From Micrasema longulum (taxonomy: Eukaryota > Arthropoda > Insecta > Trichoptera > Brachycentridae), in assembly GCA_022494885.1 (NCBI GenBank), contig JAGVSM010000914.1, positions 31,837-95,836 on the forward strand: a DNA stretch of 64,000 nucleotides, given 5' to 3'. Below the pieces are notes generated by a model, which saw only the letters and a list, made by a program, of their open reading frames with translations, did not search any database and was not told the origin of the DNA. How positions within the stretch are numbered: the first letter of the stretch is position 1; each line of letters begins with the position of its first letter. Positions 21,300-32,049 of the stretch are shown here, in pieces. A program made the translations under genes and the position numbers.

Positions 21300-22225
21300 A
21301 TATATTTTTTTATTTTTTAAAAAATAAAAACCATTATTAGCATAAATAAACAATTAAACAATACATTCAGTAAAAAAATTGAACACTTAAGGCTGAACTT
21401 GCCAAAAAAGAGTCTGGCTCTTGTGTTTGGCAAGTTTACAAAATAACATAAAAAAGAAACAAAAAATGCAAAACAAAATAAATAAAAAATTAAAAATTTT
21501 TAAAAAATTGAGCATCAAAAAATATTAAATAAAAACACAAAATTTATAAACACAGGCACATATTAAACATACATCTCCATTTTCAAAATACAGTTAATGT
21601 TAATTATGTCAAGAAGCTTTTCTTTAATTTATCCTTAAATTTTCCGTTATTTATTTCTTGGCGTAGATTTTGTTGCAGTTCATGCCGATTGCCTTACCGA
21701 AAATAAAGAATTCTGCTCGATATAGTTAACGAGCCTATGAGAAACAATTTTTTCTTGTATTTTGATACGACGGGAAGATTTGAAATAGGGCGAAAACTGG
21801 AAAGATCTTCCACATCAAGTTGTGAGTTTTTTAAAAGTGGAGTTACATTTGCTTTCTTTATGGTTCTCGGAACAATGCTGCGCTCCATGGATGTATTAAA
21901 TAAATCTGTTAAAAATGGAGCTAATACGTTAATGCATTTTTTCAAAAGCCATGTTGGCATCGGATCTAATATACATTGTTTGTTGGGTAATGCCGCAACA
22001 ATCCTTTTAACCTCATTTATAGATGTTGGTTCAAATTTACTGAATTTTTGAAGGGCATTAGCTAAAATTACAGGTTTTTTCGCTGAACTACACGCCAGTC
22101 TGATTTTTTAACTTTATTTGTAAAAAAGTCGGCAAAATCAGTGGCAGTAGCGCCTGTGTTAGATGTCTCTGCTATACAGTCACCACGAACAGATTGAAGG
22201 CTTCGCCAGAGTTGTTTTGGCGTGA
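21300..22225 (-). mobile_element. CR1/L2-like LINE, RT palm/finger fragment and debris
   Basis: The minus strand from 22220 reads LWRSLQSVRGDCIAETSNTG, ATATDFADFFTNKVKKSDW, PTWLLKKCINVLAPFLTDLF, NTSMERSIVPRTIKKANVTP and LLKNSQLDVEDLSSFRPISN LPVVSK. This is the start of the RT domain (P-L-K-K...N-Y-R-P-I-S) with frameshifts. It stops after RPISNLPVVSK; 21300-21660 is AT-rich 3' UTR-like sequence with no coding text. Confidence 0.75.
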
Positions 22226-23175
22226 TAATTTATTTTTTTATACAATGCTTGACACATAAATGTATAAAATCAGCTTTAAAACTAAAAAAAAAAACAAAAA
22301 TAAACCTAATCCAAATATAAAAGACTCAAAATGTAAAACAAATTTTAAAATAAAAATAACTGCACATATAAATAAGTAGCGAGAGATTTTCTTTGAAAAA
22401 TATATGTAAATCAATAAACGTAGTACTTTATATAATTGGTACACATATTATTTACATTTTTATGTATTTCATTGCTTTATATTTGTTTTATTATACATTA
22501 TACTATATTATTTATGTTTAAGTAACACGTATTCTTGGCACATATATATCCTTTATATTTGTATAATAATGATTTTTAATTTCTTACATTTGATTAGCTA
22601 GGCATTTATAATTAAGTAGTTTTAGTTTTTCTTTTTTATGTTATTGTTTTATTAGTATAGGACTACTTACGCTCTAAAGATAGAAAATCTCCATCTTAGA
22701 ACAGGCTGAGCCACGTTAGATGGAGACTATCATAAACAGAGAACACTCCGTTTTCATTTTGCATTAATTGGTTTTATATAGATTCCCTGTTATTAAGTAT
22801 GTATATTATTTTTTTGCAATAAAATTATAAATAAATAAATAATTACTTACGACGTTCTTACAAAGTTACATCAATTCGCAAAAACGTTAGAGATGGGACA
22901 AATTGATCAATGTAAATTGATTGAAAAAAAAAAATTAATTTGTTGTTCATGTAAATAAGTATTTAATGTCTTATTTTTTAGTAAATAATTGTCTGAAACA
23001 CACTATAATAGGCCTGTTTATGCGTTTTTTTTATCAATTTTCGGAAACAGAGTCTCATGTTTGCATGAAAAAACTGATAAAATTGATTTGATCGGTACAT
23101 GATCGGTGGTCAATAGTGACATTAGTTTGACAGCTGTAATTTTAATCAAGCTATATTTTAAGGACTGTTCGGATA
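22226..23175. repeat. Repeat family F interrupted by a LINE 3' end
   Basis: 22226-22311 and 22846-23175 together match 30835-31250 (TACAATGCTTGACACATAAA..., ACGACGTTCTTACAAAGTTA..., TCATGTTTGCATGAAAAAAC). In between, 22312-22845 is the plus-strand twin of the LINE end at 2645-3180 (it includes ACTCAAAATGTAAAACAAAT and ends GCAATAAAATTATAAATAAA). Copy 30835-31250 therefore shows the empty site. Confidence 0.7.
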
Positions 23176-23477
23176 TTTGACAGCCGATCGAGAAATGCTC
23201 GGTAGCAGATTACAAATGATCACCTATAGCGGAAGGCACAGAGCATCAAACCTTGAAAAGCAAATGGCTCACATCCGGCTGCAGATTATATATTATTGTG
23301 TACAGTGCAATTATATTAAACGTAAGTGTCCAGTGTTGCTCCAGCTACCACTGGCGTGTCATTACGATACGATAGTAATATGTTACGGTCCGCATTGAAG
23401 CTGCGTTTGTAAAGGGTAACACGTGATAATGAGAGTGCTTTTATTTTGTTTGTTAACAGACCATTGAACTAAGCCAA

Positions 23478-23700
23478 TTTTTATGTATCGTATTACCAGC
23501 GCGCAGCGCTATGATTTAATGTTTTGTATTTTTGAAATTACTCCGCATGTGACGTCAGAAGTTCTCTTCCGCTTGTTCTCGGTCAGTTATGCCGATAGGT
23601 CTATTCGCTATCTTTCATAGCTCTCTTATCATTGGTTGATTCATATGAACTAGTGACGACGTTCAAAGTAGTTCGTTTTTACGCAAATATTTTATTTTAT
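23478..23700 (+). repeat. GAGGAAGTTCAG-family MITE, truncated
   Basis: TTATGTATCGTATTACCAGC, CCGCATGTGACGTCAGAAGT and ATATGAACTAGTGACGACGT match the family interior. Both termini are missing; a SINE-A lies directly downstream. Confidence 0.6.
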
Positions 23701-23712
23701 TAATATTTAAAG

Positions 23713-23975
23713 CCTCGGCCTCGTGGTGCAATGGTCATCGCGTTAGCCTGTCATGCAAGAGGTCTCAGGTTCGATTCCCGACATGGTTGATATAAAATAG
23801 ATTTAAAAGGGTGTTTTCACACTAGAATATTTCGAAGTCCCTGGACTGGTATCTAAAGCGTAAGACTGATCATCTTACCTTCATGTAACAAAAAAAATAT
23901 GATTAAGATACGCTGCGATCGGTGTACCAATGCTGTGACCTATGCACAATTAGGTACGGAAAGGGAATGATGATG
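23713..23975 (+). repeat. SINE-A copy, near full length
   Basis: Head GCCTCGGCCTCGTGGTGCAA, A-box-like TGGTGCAATGGTCATCGCG, B box GGTTCGATTCCCG, body CGCTGCGATCGGTGTACCAA and tail GATGATGATG. Best preserved copy of the family. Confidence 0.82.
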
Positions 23976-24092
23976 ATGGTACACCAATCGCAGCGTATCG
24001 TGATCATTTTTGTTACAAGAAGGCAAGATGATCAGTCTCACGCTTCAGGTACCAGTCCAGGGATTGTGAAATATTCTAGTGTAAAAACACAA
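23976..24092 (-). repeat. SINE-A body in inverted, tail-to-tail position
   Basis: Immediately after the previous SINE tail comes GGTACACCAATCGCAGCGTA...GATCAGTCTCACGCTTCAGG, the reverse complement of the SINE-A body. It stops at the GTGTTTTTACACTAGAATAT region without the tRNA-like head. Confidence 0.75.
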
Positions 24093-24300
24093 TTTATTGT
24101 ACAGCGCCCTTGAGACGATTTTCACAAAAATAGCTACTACTACTACTACTACTACCATCACGCCATTTCCCCGTAGGGATAGGCAGAGAGAATGGACCGC
24201 TACACACGTCTATCCTAGCATACAATCCCGGCCTCTTCCATATTCATACACCTTGTCATACATGCCCTTCGGTTGCCACCTATATAAATTATCTAACTAT
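24093..24300. mobile_element. L2 tail split by an RTE-like 3' terminus
   Basis: 24096-24130 TACAGCGCCCTTGAGACGAT...CACAAAAATA and 24268-24292 CCACCTATATAAATTATC are the two sides of one L2-type tail. Between them are (ACT)n and the complement of an RTE-like 3' end (CATCACGCCATTTCCCCGTA GGGATAGGCAGAG). Confidence 0.6.
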
Positions 24301-24584
24301 ATACTTAAGTTATCGCAGTCATAAGTCAACGCGTGTGTAATCTCTAAGTCAACGCTGGTGTCGGTTTGTTTTTTGTTTTCCTCGCAAATAAATTCAGTAC
24401 ACTGGCAAAAAATCGGCGTTTACTGTTAAAAAAAAAACAATATATTGCTCAGTATTCAATATTCAACATTCACTCAGTTTACCCTGAAGATGGCTCCTGC
24501 AATGGTAGCCGAAGTCTGAACAAATCCAACACACACGGTATCACCCAAAAAAGAAACATATTGACAATAGAATCAGTCATGAAT

Positions 24585-25250
24585 TTTTAAGTTACGATTT
24601 TTTACTAAAAACATTAAATTTGTTAAAACTTAACGATAGAAGGAAAATTATAGACCTTTTAAATTTATTCAAAATTGTAAATTCAATATGGGATTGCCCT
24701 GAACTATTATCTCTCACCAACTTCAGGATGCCTGGAAGAATGACTAGACAGGTGCCACCGTTTTGTAGCAACAATTTACGGACAGTGTATACTTGTAATG
24801 CCGTATTAAACAGACTTCATGAACTCGCCAATAGTTATTCCCACGTATCCGATATATTTAGTGAAGGGTATTGTTCCTATAGAACAAACCTTTTGAACTT
24901 TTTCAAAGACGGTGAATGGTAATTATATTTATTTATTCATGCATTTCATAATATATACAGTTTTTGTTCACTTTGCCCAGCTGTATGAAACAGTACTTAT
25001 GATTTTCTTGTTGTATTACTGTAGAATGTTTTATTATTTAAACTTTCTACTGAATATGCTGTATCATTTTTAGCTTAATTTTTTAAATATAAATCTTGTA
25101 TAATTTTTAGGTTAAAGTTTTTCTTTATAAATCTTGGGTATAAGGAAATTTATGTTTTTTGAAAAAAAATAAGAAAAATATTAAGCCAAATATGTTATAT
25201 AGTATTTTAAATGTTTGTAAAAGGAAGATTTGCCGTTTATGTTAATAAAA
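24585..25250 (+). mobile_element. LINE C-terminal end and 3' UTR
   Basis: An open stretch reads HEFLSYDFLLKTLNLLKLND, LFKIVNSIWDCPELLSLTNF and RMPGRMTRQVPPFCSNNLRT to FFKDGEW-stop. This is the Jockey-like C-terminal pattern (LxxLxxRRxxxDLxxLFKIxNxxxDCPELL). AT-rich 3' UTR follows. The preceding text at 24480-24530 (CCCTGAAGATGGCTCCTGCA...GCCGAAGTCTGAAC) resembles Penelope-like 3' ends but is isolated. Confidence 0.78.
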
Positions 25251-25882
25251 TATATTGCATTTGCAAAATAGTAAGGAGTATCTAATACAAAAAAGTGACA
25301 ATTTTATTATAATTACGACGGCGACTGCTTTTCTTGACATTTGGCTTGCCAGCCGCCGGCTTAATGCAATAAACAGCGTGATAAATAATAAATAAATAAA
25401 TAAAAATAGCAGTTTTGGAATATTTTCCATATTTACACCGGTGAAATTCGAATATGTGATTGCGCAGCAGGATTATACGCCGCGAAACGTAAAAGTTTTG
25501 ACATTTAATATTAGGTGTTCACGGATGTTCCATTGCGATCGCGAAAACGATAAACAACCATGGTGAGAAATTGTTATCACGTCGATAGTTATTTGTGATG
25601 CAGCTACAGATGAACTTGGAAAAGGCAAGGAAGAAGATTGTCACAAATTCAGGGGAAAATACATTTACTATTGCATCGCTTTGATTCTATGTACGTAAGA
25701 CTTAAATTAGTACTTGCATAATCGTCTGTCAAGTGGAGTCTTACTTCAGGAAGGTAATTATAATATTTACACGGACAAATCCCTTTATCTTATCAAATAA
25801 TCAATGTAAATATTGAAATTGTAATCAGTTGTTAAAACCGCGAGTGCGTGCTTAGACTTACAGAAGATTATGCAACGCACTA
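25251..25882. other. Unassigned, partly GC-richer intergenic stretch
   Basis: 25440-25700 is less AT-rich and not repeated elsewhere in the window (CGCCGCGAAACGTAAAAG, CGATCGCGAAAACGATAAAC). Short open frames exist on both strands but none is recognisable. It could be unique host sequence, for example regulatory. Confidence 0.35.
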
Positions 25883-26225
25883 GATTCCAACATGTTTCCA
25901 TCAAACAGATAGCAGCTTACCGTGCAATATTTAGTGCCATGGCGCAAGGACAGATATAATATTCAAAATGTTCATTTTTTTCTTATTTTATTTATTTATT
26001 TATTCATATTTTCACCTCACTAACTATAATTAATAATAAAAACAATGTGACCTCACTGGGGATTCCAACATGTTTCCATCAAACAGATAGCAGCTTACCG
26101 TGCAATATTTAGTGCCATGGCGCAAGGATAGATATAATATTCAAAATGTTCATTTTTTTCTTATTTTATTTATTTATTTATTTATAAAAATAATGTGACC
26201 TCACTGGGTACCCGTGCCGAGGACA
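25883..26225. repeat. 178-bp tandem duplication
   Basis: GATTCCAACATGTTTCCATC...AATATTCAAAATGTTC recurs exactly 178 bp later (25883 and 26061). The second unit has lost about 40 nt inside its T-rich part. Each unit ends with the LINE 3' UTR phrase GTGACCTCACTGGG, so the duplication spans a LINE tail and its flank. Confidence 0.85.
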
Positions 26226-26344
26226 CTAAACAATATCCTTTTTTGAAACGTTTTTACATTTGAGAATAACCAAAGAAGACTAATTATACCTCGAATTCAT
26301 TCATTAGACGTACCTGTAGAAATTATAATGGATAATAATAATAA

Positions 26345-26830
26345 TGTTTGGATAATTTATATAGCGCCATTTTTGTGAAAATCACATCAAGGGCGCTGTA
26401 CAGTAAATAAATATCCCAACACGTCTTGCAGCTACAGAGCGCATGGACGGTTGGGATTCTAGTTCCTCGTCTCCAATTATGATATATATGAGCTAGATAA
26501 CAGAACGTCTTGCAGCTACAGAGCGCATGGAGAATAAGAAATCTAGCCCCTATTTACATTTTTATTTTTTAATTTTTTTATTTGACAATGAAGTTTGCAG
26601 TTTAAGTGATATTTTAAAAACGAAATAAAAAGCAAATTTATAAAATTAGAATTTAGATAACAACAAGTCTTGCAGCTACTGAGCGCATGGACGGATGAAA
26701 TTCTAGACCCGTTTACTAAATTTAGATATTTGATAGTTGATAACATTTACATAATATGATAGCTAACATCACAAAAAGTCTCGCAGCTTCAAAACGCATC
26801 GACAAATGGAATTTCAACAACATAAGAATG
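26345..26830 (-). repeat. L2 tail followed by spaced GTCTTGCAGC motifs
   Basis: 26345-26400 is an L2 tail in reverse (GGATAATTTATATAGCGCCA...AAGGGCGCTG). Then come four diverged copies of GTCTTGCAGCTACAGAGCGC ATGGACGG at about 26415, 26502, 26663 and 26775, spaced 90-160 nt. The same motif appears in reverse with an L2 tail at 18335-19265, so it probably belongs to that LINE's 3' UTR. Confidence 0.6.
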
Positions 26831-26949
26831 ATTTTAAAAAGTTAATAACAAAAAATCATTTTAAAAAACGCAATAATAATACATTAAGCAAAGAACTAGC
26901 AAGTATGGCAATTAAATGAACATGTAACAGCACAAAAAGTAAAACATAA

Positions 26950-27405
26950 AAAAAAACTAAACGAAGATAGAATGGACTCAGTATTGATGTAGACATTTTT
27001 AACTGCACGTTGCATTTGTACAGAAAATTTCTTCATGGGGTCGATTATTTGGGATAGTTGCTCAATGTGCATCTTGAGTGGTTTATGCTATGTATATGTG
27101 CCGCATGTAATGTACATGTTTGTGTGTTTTATAAGTGCGTTCATGTGTGTGCGTGGATGGCTCGGAGTGTACATTCGGTATTTTTATTTATTTTAATTTA
27201 TTACCTCCATGGAAAATGCAAATGTCAACAATTGTTCTTTTCTCACTTAAAATTCTTATTTATTTATTTTTTTGTCAGATTTAATGTTTATATCTTTTGC
27301 ATAATTTATGAAAACTTAATTGGTCTTTTTATGTTAAAAAATTGTTGTTTTTAATACTTATTATGTATGACTAAATGTTTTCTGAATAAAATAAAATAAA
27401 AAATA
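26950..27405 (+). mobile_element. LINE 3' end with A-rich tail
   Basis: Ends AATAAAATAAAATAAAAAAT. It contains LHLYRKFLHGVDYLG-like text then 3' UTR (ATGTGCATCTTGAGTGGTTT, GTGTGTGCGTGGATGGCTCG). An inverted near-identical copy is at 38700-39077. Confidence 0.7.
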
Positions 27406-27424
27406 AAAATAAACTTAATAAACG

Positions 27425-28425
27425 GAGATAATAAACAAAAGATTCGGACAGTTTTAAAAACTAGGTATATACAGGTGTTCTTTAAACCCTGTCATATCCG
27501 AAACCACGATGATCAGTATGGGCAAGAAGACATATTAGCATATTAAAAAAAATATTTAGAACAAAGAAAATTTTTGAAAAAAAAATATTTAAAAAAACAA
27601 ATGGTTGCTTACTTCTGCAGGGGAGAAGTGAGGGGAGCGCGGCGCAGTATCAGACTCTCCCCTTCCTGCAGAAGTTAGCAACCATTGGCTTTTTTTGATA
27701 TTTTATTTTTTTAAATTTTATTAGTTCTAAAAAAACATTTAATGCGCCAATATGTCTTCTTGCTCATACTGATTATCGTGGTTTCGGATGTGTCAGGGTT
27801 AAAAGAACACCCTGTATGTACATCTATATTATTTACATTACAAAACGCACAATGAAAATAACAAAAACCTAACATAAGCTATACACTTGTGGAGCAGTTG
27901 ATTCAATATTGGTTTAGGTGAATGAGACAATCTATTTTACTTCTACCCACCTCCACTATCCATTTTTTTATAGCCTTTTTGAACATTTTCTCGTTACTAA
28001 TTGTTTTAATAGATAGTGGAAGTAGGTTATAGATTTTATTTGAATAATACTCAAAATCCCTTTGTCCGAAAGTGGTTTTAGTTTGTATTTGTTTAAGTTG
28101 TCTTTGTGTTGAGGATCTAGTGATTATATTATTAGTACGTGACGTATTGTAGGGGTTATGTCTTTCATTTGAGTAAGAGTAGTTTTTGAATCTATAAGTG
28201 AGTATTGTTTTAGCGTATACTTGTTTTGGTGTTAAGTTGTGATTTGTGGAATATTTCTTCAGTAGATGTCTGTATCGGGACTGAGTATTATTTTAATTAT
28301 GGATTTTTGTGCAAAAAATACACTATTGAAAACTGTGTCATTCGCACCACCCCATCCGATTATACCGTACTCCAAAATTGATTGGTACAATGCAAAATAA
28401 ATCAAGTTCCTATACATTAATTATA
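27425..28425 (-). mobile_element. LINE 3' end carrying a nested MITE
   Basis: The minus strand encodes VYAKTILTYRFKNYSYSNER-like text, TTFGQRDFEYYSNKIYNLLP and LSIKTISNEKMFKKAIKKWI VEVG, then 3' UTR. The 3' UTR is split by the MITE at 27472-27814. The plus-strand relative at 43380-43895 is uninterrupted. Related to the LINE at 14490-15135. Confidence 0.75.
27472..27814. mobile_element. Palindromic Tc1/mariner-type MITE, complete
   Basis: 343 bp flanked by TA. Ends are CAGGTGTTCTTTAAACCCTG and the complement CAGGGTTAAAAGAACACCCTG; the arms extend inward about 150 bp (CCGAAACCACGATGATCAGT / ACTGATTATCGTGGTTTCGG). The loop is GGGAGCGCGGCGCAG. It has no coding capacity. Other copies: 19681-20603 (split) and 39078-39157 (half). 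Confidence 0.85.
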
Positions 28426-28484
28426 TTTATAGTTAGTACGATACACAATTATTTGTTTGAATTCGGCTTAATTTTATGAATTTC

Positions 28485-28745
28485 CCCGCTGTAAAAGGTC
28501 AAAGTTCCCTTCCACTTCTTCTCGGTCAATTCTGCCGATTGGTTCGTTGTCTTACCGTAAACCGGAAATCTTTCACAACTCTCTTATCATTGGTTGATTC
28601 GTATGACCTAGTGACGTCGTTCAATGTAGGTCGTTTTTATGAAAATATTTTTTATGATTTTTTGTACATTTTCAAGGAACTTTGTAATACAATTTAATGT
28701 TCTAATTTTTACCGCGTGTAAGAAAAAAAAATTGTCTTAGTTCAA
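28485..28745 (+). repeat. GAGGAAGTTCAG-family MITE, truncated
   Basis: TCTTCTCGGTCAATTCTGCC, CCGGAAATCTTTCACAACTC, GTGACGTCGTTCAATGTAGG and AATGTTCTAATTTTTACCGC match the copy at 13870-14282. Confidence 0.6.
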
Positions 28746-28764
28746 TTGCCAACTACTAGTACTA

Positions 28765-28885
28765 TCATCACGCCACTTCCCCGTAGGGGTAGGCAGAGAG
28801 AATGGACCGCCACACACGTCTATCCTGGCATACAATCCTAGCCTCTTCCACATTCATACATCTTGTCATACATGCCCTTCGGTTT
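28765..28885 (-). mobile_element. RTE-like LINE 3' terminus (subfamily 2)
   Basis: ATCACGCCACTTCCCCGTAG, GGGTAGGCAGAGAGAATGGA and CCTCTTCCACATTCATACAT are the complement of a variant 3' end. The same variant is at 24150-24265. Truncated. Confidence 0.7.
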
Positions 28886-28894
28886 TTTTTTTTA

Positions 28895-29040
28895 AATTAA
28901 AAAAAGAAATATTAGCGTTCTTATAATTCACCCTAATATTTCAATTTTGGTGGCCATTTTCAACGAGTTGTAAATAGCTCACTATTAGAAAATGGAAATC
29001 AAGTTGGGGTAGAGTGGTTTGAACCTCGGACCTCCGGCCC
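28895..29040 (-). repeat. SINE-B, head truncated
   Basis: CAACGAGTTGTAAATAGCTC and AAATGGAAATCAAGTTGGGG match the SINE-B body. It breaks in the B box (GTTTGAACCTCGGACC) and joins RTE-like sequence. Confidence 0.65.
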
Positions 29041-29049
29041 GATTCAAAT

Positions 29050-29425
29050 CGGTTGATCGGTTCTGTCTGCTTTTGACATGACCAGACTTAAGATTTTGGT
29101 TTATCTGATCATGCCACGTCTTCCTTGGTCGTCCTCGTCTCACGTTACCGTTTATTTTCGTCAAATATACTTGTTTTTATCAGTCTTTCGTCGTCCATTC
29201 GTTCTACGTGACCAAACCATCTTGGAGACCCTTTCTTAATCTTATCTTGACTCAGATTTGCACTCTCGCCTGATTTCATGAGTCGTAATCCTGTCATACA
29301 TTGATTTCTCACAGATTCGCCTAAGATATTGCATTTCATCGCGTTCACTCGGCTTTCATCCTTCCTCTGCCAGTTCCATGTTTCACTTCCATACATAAGT
29401 GTTGGGACTAAAACTCCGTTGCAGT
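29050..29425 (-). mobile_element. RTE-like LINE fragment (diverged subfamily)
   Basis: The minus strand reads CNGVLVPTLMYGSETWNWQR, KDESRVNAMKCNILGESVRN, then KIKKGSPRWFGHVERMDDER and LIKTSIFDENKR. It shares the YGSExWxW and RWFGHVERMD blocks with the main family but is clearly a different, older subfamily. Confidence 0.78.
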
Positions 29426-29649
29426 CTATTAACAAATAATTTTTAAAAAACAGTGAACATCCTTATTATTATTTAAAATATCAGCATATAAATAAACAAT
29501 ACTATATTTTTTTAATGTGTAGGTTGGATTATTGCGCAATAATAAAATAAAAAGTGCAATATTTTTAGGTTATGGTTATAGCTTAAGAGGACACGCGGTC
29601 CGACTTTTCTTCATACATGCGGACCATTTATTTATTATATGGCAAAAGT

Positions 29650-29860
29650 GCCTTTTACATTTTTTTTTTTTTGTAAAAATAAATATTTGCGTTCTTATAA
29701 TTTACGCAAATATTTATTTTTGAGGGTCATTTTCAACGAGTTGTAAATAACTCACTATTAGAAAATGGAAATCAAGTTGGGGTAGAGTGGGATTCGAACC
29801 ACGGATCTTTGATCCGTAAGTCTGAGACACTAGCCAACGGGACCACAACCAGATTCTATG
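29650..29860 (-). repeat. SINE-B, nearly full length
   Basis: The complement shows GGTTGTGGTCCCGTTGGCTA, B box GGTTCGAATCCC, AACTTGATTTCCATTTTCTA and CAACTCGTTGAAAATGACCC. It ends in a run of A on its own strand. Confidence 0.75.
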
Positions 29861-29871
29861 TAAACAATTAA

Positions 29872-30515
29872 ACAAACAAATCATCACGCCGTTTACCCGT
29901 AGGGGTAGGCAGAGAGGACAACGCCATATCACTCTGTCTTTGCATACATACCTCGCTGTCTCTACATTCTTAAATCTTCTCATGCACGCACGGCGATTAT
30001 TCCTACTCTTGGCATGTCCACCTTCAAGTATTTGATGGACTCGATCGTGCCGTGTCTTTCTCGGTCGTCCTCGTTTTACGCATCCATCAACATTCTCATC
30101 GTAGATCCTTTTAGCCGTTCTTTCGCTGTCCATTCGCTCTACATATCCAAACTAACGCAGCACCCCTTTCTCGATTCTGTCGATAATGCGTGTCTCAGCC
30201 TTACACAGTTTACGGATCTCGACATTTGTGCATCTATCATACATCGTTTTACCACACATTCACCTGAGGGATCGCATCTCGACAGCAGTTAACCTACTTT
30301 TATCATTACTTTTCCAATTCCATACTTCGCTCCCATACATTAGAGTTGGCACTAGAACTCCATTGTGAATTGCTAGTTTTGCCTCCTGCGATAAACATTT
30401 GTTTGCCAAAGTAAATTTCAGTGCATCGTTCACCCTGTTCCCAGCACTCAACCTTCTTTCAATATCTTTCTCAGTCTTTCCATCCCTAGTAAACATACTT
30501 CTCAGATGCACAAAT
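29872..30515 (-). mobile_element. RTE-like LINE C-terminal end
   Basis: The minus strand reads HLRSMFTRDGKTEKDIERRL, SAGNRVNDALKFTLANKCLS, VLVPTLMYGSEVWNWKSNDK. After frame breaks come MDSERTAKRIYDENVDGCVK, RGRPRKTRHDRVHQILEGGH and NRRACMRRFKNVETARYVCK, then the family 3' end. Two or three frameshifts. Confidence 0.83.
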
Positions 30516-30834
30516 TAAGAATATAATGAGTTCAGTTTGACATACAAAATTAAAAAAAAAACAATATTTAAACATGGACGTATAAAAAGAAAAAAAAATA
30601 ACAAGAAAAATATATGTATTTACTCGTATGTTAGTTAGCATACAAAAGATGTAAAAAAGTCAGTATTTTTTGAACATAAAATGAGTTAACAGCAGATTAT
30701 CATAGTCCTTAAAATATAGCTTGATTAAAATGACAGTTGTCAGCAAAAGTGACGACATAACTTAGTATTAATGTCTAAGGAGTGATTTATATTGATACAC
30801 GAAAAATCATTAGTATCTGGCATGTTAAATATTT

Positions 30835-31250
30835 TTTTTAATACAATGCTTGACATATTAATCAACATAAATATATAAAATCAGCATTAAAACTATAAAA
30901 AAACCGAAAATAAACCTAATTATTAACGACGTTCTTACAAGGTTACATCATTTTGCAAAAACGTTAGATATGGGCAAATTGATCAATGTAAATTGATCGA
31001 ATAAAAAAATTATTAATTTGATGTTGTTTATGAAAAAATATATAAATGTCTTATTTTTTATGAATAATTGTCTTAAACACACTATAATAGGCTTGTTTTA
31101 GCGTTTTTATATCAATTTTCGGAAACAGAGTTTCATGTTTGCATGAAAAAACTGATAAAATCGTTTTGATCGGTTCATGATCAGTGATCAGTGATTCCCC
31201 ATCACTATTAACATTAGTTTGAAAGCTGTCATTTTTAGGACTATAGCACA
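30835..31250. repeat. Repeat family F, uninterrupted copy
   Basis: Matches 22226-22311 joined to 22846-23175. It includes TTGATCAATGTAAATTGATC, AAACACACTATAATAGGCTT and ATCAATTTTCGGAAACAGAG. At the join it reads AATAAACCTAATTATTAACGACG, the pre-insertion state of the site used at 22312. It is non-coding. Confidence 0.65.
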
Positions 31251-31259
31251 AGTAGCTTT

Positions 31260-32049
31260 TGCAAATTAATCAACAGTTACTATAAAAAATCATAAAATAT
31301 TTATAAAGAGATGAATTGAATTCACAGAGACTCGAGTTAAAAATGTCGCTATGAGAGGTACATTCATTTTCTAGCCTGTGCAGCCTAGGGATAATTTTAT
31401 TGCACAATAATACAATAAAAATTGCAATATTTTTAGGTTATGGCGTGAGTATTAAATTAATAAATACCTACTGAGTCTAGTGCACGATAATAAAATAGAG
31501 CTCAGAATAAAATATGAACGCTTGTAAAAAAATAGTGCAATTCATTGAATAGCCTTAATAAATAATTTCAAACTTTTTGCCAATAACAATGTGCTTCAAA
31601 GTTTAACATTTGACACTGACATTAACGTGACAGGTTAGTTTTACGTTGAAAAACATGTGCTTATTCTGATAAAATTAGGAATTTACCATAAAATCACGTA
31701 AAATATATTCCAGAGAACTGTTTATGGGTGTTTTTATACTATGCTAAGTTAAAAATAGATTACAAAAGTCTTCAAACTCGTAGATTTCGGTATGGGAACA
31801 TGCAAAATTTAAGGTCAATGCGAATGGATTGAAGACTAAATAACTTACATAATGAATGAAATAAAAAACGGAAGTGTATTGCGAAAGTTATTTATAGCCG
31901 GGTCTAGGATCCGCACGCCATAGCTGGAAAAATTTCCACGAAAAAATGCGAGGGCGATGACAGTTCGTAGTTGCCATCAATAATAATTTCTCATTTGCAT
32001 TTCTCGATGTTTTGTGCGGATAATTGGATATTATTTTGTGGGTATTTAC
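31260..32049. other. Intergenic stretch without recognised elements
   Basis: AT-rich, not obviously repeated except a short phrase at 31390-31450 (TTGCACAATAATACAATAAA ATTGCAATATTTTTAGG) shared with 29535-29570. 31880-32049 is somewhat GC-richer and would be the proximal first intron if the candidate 5' exon at 32050 is real. Confidence 0.4.

Noticed and set aside
23713..23800. A tRNA gene (A and B boxes present)
   Set aside because: The cloverleaf does not close, the sequence is followed by a dispersed SINE body, and many copies exist.
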